Shown: piece by piece, positions 38,501 through 40,423 of the stretch | Position numbering within the stretch: position 1 is the stretch's first letter | How the letters are laid out: each line of letters starts with the position of its first letter | Virus record (IMG/VR): IMGVR_UViG_3300033149_005223 | Span: 1 to 40,423 of that record | Source: a virus | Strand: one strand, 5' to 3' | Length of the DNA: 40,423 nt | The notes under the pieces: model-generated | Seen by the model: only the letters and a program-made list of their open reading frames with translations | What the model was told of the DNA's origin: nothing | Database searches by the model: none | Program-made: the position numbers and the translations under genes

Positions 38501-38707
38501 TTATTTCCTCCTGTTAGTTTCTATCAGTCCATAAGGATAAACCGCCACAGATTTATTAGATTGCTGGCAAGAAGGACAAATGCGATTAAATTTACTTTCA
38601 CTTAAAAATTTTTTCCCGCATCTCAAACATTCCCGATATTGAGCATCTGGAGATTTTAAATTCCGAAAATGGAAAGGGCTTTTCTGGAGCTTATTACTTT
38701 TATCCAT
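38501..38707 (-). CDS. Zinc-finger protein, 68 aa
   Basis: C-x2-C (CLRC at 27-30) and C-x2-C (CPSC at 44-47) in YRECLRCGKKFLSESKFNRI form a treble-clef-like ribbon of the type used by small transcription or replication regulators. Basic overall. Overlaps the annealing-protein candidate by 8 bp. Confidence 0.65.
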   Translation of the reverse strand: MDKSNKLQKSPFHFRNLKSPDAQYRECLRCGKKFLSESKFNRICPSCQQSNKSVAVYPYGLIETNRRK

Positions 38708-39545
38708 TTTCCTTTTCCTCTTTTATTTTATTTTCTTCAAACAATTTTTCCTCTACTTTGAATTCCACTTTAACTTCCGGCTCATTTCCCGCTTGATTAA
38801 ATATCTCATCCCTTTGCACTGCTCCATCTTTAATAGCCTGACCAAGATTAACCAAATTAGCATATTCTTCGGAAGATAAATCCTCTAGGCTTTTCCCCGC
38901 ATATTCTTCTAGCATATTTCTAGAAACACCAACACGGGCAAAAGCCTCTACCAACTTATCAATTTTCCTTTGAGAAACCGGAGAGCGGGTTTGGGTTTTC
39001 AGGCAAGTTTCTACTGCTTCATCCACAAAATCGCTGGGAAATAAATGTAAAATAGCATTTCTTATTAAAATAGCTCCCCTACGATTAGTTAATTCCCGTA
39101 AATCTCTTTCATCTGGCTTAATCCAGCCCCTATCTTTCCGATAAATCAATTTTTTGAAAGTATCATCAAAAAACACCCGGACATTATTTTCTATATCCCA
39201 AGCTATACCCCGAATGGTTCTGGTCTCCTCATCATCGGAAATTATCATCATACCAGTTAAAATATTTCCATATTGAACTGCCATTTCACGGGCAAGATTT
39301 ATACTCGGTCCTGTAATTTGAGCACCTCCCCGGGGATATGAATACAGCGCCTTATCCGCAAATCTTTTCCTTTTGCAAGTTTCCAGAATTTTATCCTTCG
39401 CCTTTCCCGGGTCTCTGGGGAACTTTTTGGCTAATAAAACCTGACTCTGGACTTCTAGTTCTGCCCTGACTTCTTCGCTGGCTACTGAAACAGGCGGAGC
39501 AGAAGGTTGCTCATACTTTTGAATTTCTTTGGATTTTCTCGCCAT
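38700..39545 (-). CDS. Probable phage recombination protein (ssDNA-annealing-like), 281 aa
   Basis: Resembles a widespread phage family with YPRGGAQITGPSINLAREMA, GIAWDIENNVRVFFDDTF, RRGAILIRNAILHLFPSDFV and a late T-x-SxxR-x-K-x-D-KLV segment, often found next to Cas4/RecB-like nucleases and thought to act in recombination. The C-terminus is acidic. Start at ATG 39545, 6 nt after GGAGG. With the nuclease crossing the join it could form a Red-like pair. The biochemical role is inferred, not shown. Confidence 0.65.
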   Translation of the reverse strand: MARKSKEIQKYEQPSAPPVSVASEEVRAELEVQSQVLLAKKFPRDPGKAKDKILETCKRKRFADKALYSYPRGGAQITGPSINLAREMAVQYGNILTGMMIISDDEETRTIRGIAWDIENNVRVFFDDTFKKLIYRKDRGWIKPDERDLRELTNRRGAILIRNAILHLFPSDFVDEAVETCLKTQTRSPVSQRKIDKLVEAFARVGVSRNMLEEYAGKSLEDLSSEEYANLVNLGQAIKDGAVQRDEIFNQAGNEPEVKVEFKVEEKLFEENKIKEEKENG

Positions 39546-39633
39546 TATCATCCTCCTTTTCCTTTCTTAATTCTTCAACTAATCTCTTTGTCTCATATAA
39601 ATCTGATATTGCTTCTCTTGGATCAAGTATCAT
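39511..39633 (-). CDS. 40-aa hypothetical protein
   Basis: Very short gene, coupled at both ends: ATG overlaps the upstream stop (ATGA), AAAGGAGGTGG lies ahead, and its 3' end overlaps the next start by 35 bp. The product is a charged amphipathic helix (REAISDLYETKRLVEELRKE). Coupling is the reason to accept it. Confidence 0.6.
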   Translation of the reverse strand: MILDPREAISDLYETKRLVEELRKEKEDDNGEKIQRNSKV

Positions 39634-40046
39634 ATACCACCTCCTTTCTTTATCTTATACCTCCTTTTCCCACCAAATATCTTCTCAAATACTGAAACCC
39701 AGTTTTTTGGCTTCCAATTAAAATAAAAACTCTCTAAATCTTCTATAATCAATAATAACTGCACTTCAGCATCAATTATATCCTCATTTAACTTAAACTT
39801 TGTTATATAAGCATCCCAAATTTTTATACAAACAGCAGCTTCATCACAATCCAGATCCTTTCTACGGAAAAAACCTGTATCTAATAAAAACTTTGCAAAA
39901 TCTCTACATATACAACTTTTACAATCATTCCTAAACTCCTTACATATCACACATTGATCCGGTCTACCGTACCTCTCATCTATAATACTCTTCTTTAAAC
40001 TCTTAAAAAACTTCTCAGGGTCTTTTAATATCTTCTTTCTGCCCAT
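39630..40046 (-). CDS. Cys-rich protein, 138 aa
   Basis: Clustered cysteines: CVIC, CKSCIC around 32-47, then C67 and C73, likely a zinc site, in an otherwise helical protein. The C-terminus is basic and ends GGKRRYKIKKGGGI. A C-less aromatic segment (SFYFNWKPKNWVSVF) precedes it. Overlaps the upstream gene by 32 bp. Not recognised. Confidence 0.65.
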   Translation of the reverse strand: MGRKKILKDPEKFFKSLKKSIIDERYGRPDQCVICKEFRNDCKSCICRDFAKFLLDTGFFRRKDLDCDEAAVCIKIWDAYITKFKLNEDIIDAEVQLLLIIEDLESFYFNWKPKNWVSVFEKIFGGKRRYKIKKGGGI

Positions 40047-40299
40047 TATCTTCCTCCTTTTGTTCTAGTTTATTTTCTCTTTCAGGAATAAAAACAATAT
40101 ATCCTGGGGGTTGATATTCAATGCGAATTCTTTTAACACTTTTATCTTCAGCAAGTTTGCGCTGTTTTTCCCAGAATTTTATTTGCCGTCCCAGTGCATC
40201 AAAGGCAATTTCATAACATTTTGCTAAATTTCGCCTTATACCTTCTTGTTCCATAAGTTCTTCTATTGCGTCCTTCTTTTCTTTTTTATTTTTGTGCAT
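40015..40299 (-). CDS. Hypothetical charged protein, 94 aa
   Basis: Start set at ATG 40299, 9 nt after GGGAGG; an earlier in-frame ATG at 40323 lies inside the nuclease with no ribosome site. Helical Lys/Glu-rich protein with a short beta part (VKRIRIEYQPPGYIVFIPER). It overlaps the nuclease stop by 14 bp. Not recognised. Confidence 0.6.
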   Translation of the reverse strand: MHKNKKEKKDAIEELMEQEGIRRNLAKCYEIAFDALGRQIKFWEKQRKLAEDKSVKRIRIEYQPPGYIVFIPERENKLEQKEEDNGQKEDIKRP

Positions 40300-40423
40300 A
40301 AGGACAAACCTCCCAATATCCACACCATTTAGGAGAGCACCACCAGGCTCCCGGCGTGGTTGGAATAAATATCCCGGTTTCTATTTGCTTAATAGCCACC
40401 ATTAGCCGATTTATGAACACCTG
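40286..40423 (-). CDS. Cas4/RecB-like nuclease, C-terminal part (residues 240-284)
   Basis: Continuation of the nuclease that begins at 831. This piece carries the last three cluster cysteines (C268, C273, C279, in the segment WWCSPKWCGYWEVCPYAQK) and the TAA stop. Its end overlaps the start of the next minus gene (ATG at 40299) by 14 bp. Residues 240-277 are the same codons as those in the left copy, so this is one gene and not two. Confidence 0.85.
   Translation of the reverse strand, partial: QVFINRLMVAIKQIETGIFIPTTPGAWWCSPKWCGYWEVCPYAQK
40310..40423. repeat. Right copy of 114-bp terminal repeat
   Basis: Exact second copy of bases 1-114. Joining position 40309 to position 1 (that is, 40310 equals 1) restores a 284-codon nuclease gene on the minus strand. 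Confidence 0.95.

Overview
This window is a complete, circular, AT-rich tailed-phage genome cut open inside a gene. Bases 1-114 are repeated exactly at 40310-40423, and the interrupted nuclease gene reads in frame across the join, so the unique length is 40309 bp. The host is a bacterium. The evidence is a peptidoglycan amidase with a holin-like neighbour, sigma70-type promoters (TTGACA-N17-TATTAT at 5866-5894) and strong GGAGG ribosome binding sites. A membrane-anchored protein with a possible beta-barrel-like C-terminus hints weakly at a two-membrane host. The species cannot be named from sequence alone. The morphogenesis genes (large portal, scaffold, HK97-fold coat, gp4-like adaptor, P22 gp10-like propeller protein, three ejection-type proteins, no tape measure or tail tube) point to a short-tailed, podovirus-like virion.

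Layout: one divergent promoter region near 5866-5930 splits the genome into two blocks. The plus block (5939-26650) is the late operon: small and large terminase, a GroES-like co-chaperonin, portal, scaffold, major capsid, adaptor and tail proteins, ejection proteins, lysis genes (amidase 23910-24458, holin-like 24434-24679), then a tail of enzymes (thioredoxin-like, metallophosphoesterase, HExxH peptidase, zinc-ribbon protein). One membrane-protein gene (10147-10551) runs antisense inside this block. The minus block runs from 5840 down to 1, through the circular join, and on down to 26561. It holds a catalytic-domain-only tyrosine recombinase, a Cas4/RecB-like Fe-S nuclease, a candidate ssDNA-annealing protein, an O-like replication protein with a DnaC-like loader, a Hjr-like nuclease, at least a dozen small Cys-rich proteins, several membrane proteins, and a glycan cassette (GT, methyltransferase, triple-GT with TPR, sulfatase-like enzyme, ASCH protein) at 26561-31584.

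The most unusual part is the 1.23-kb gene-free stretch 4378-5606. It carries phased A-tracts, a perfect 51-bp mirror repeat of H-DNA type, two interlocked 16-bp palindromes, nine contiguous 7-bp AGY heptads, a four-run G-quadruplex motif on the minus strand and several further inverted repeats. I read it as the replication origin and/or a partition or regulatory centre. The heptad array resembles in layout the unspaced heptads bound by ribbon-helix-helix omega-type proteins, although the sequence differs.

How it fits together: the phage encodes origin, initiator and loader functions plus recombination enzymes but no DNA polymerase, primase or replicative helicase, so it should borrow the host replisome. 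The recombinase suggests integration or multimer resolution. No CI-like repressor is recognisable, but an 8-bp dyad sits over the two divergent promoters. Many genes overlap by 1-60 bp (ATGA, TAATG), which indicates translational coupling. I added eight genes shorter than 60 codons that are supported by coupling, ribosome binding sites or motifs.
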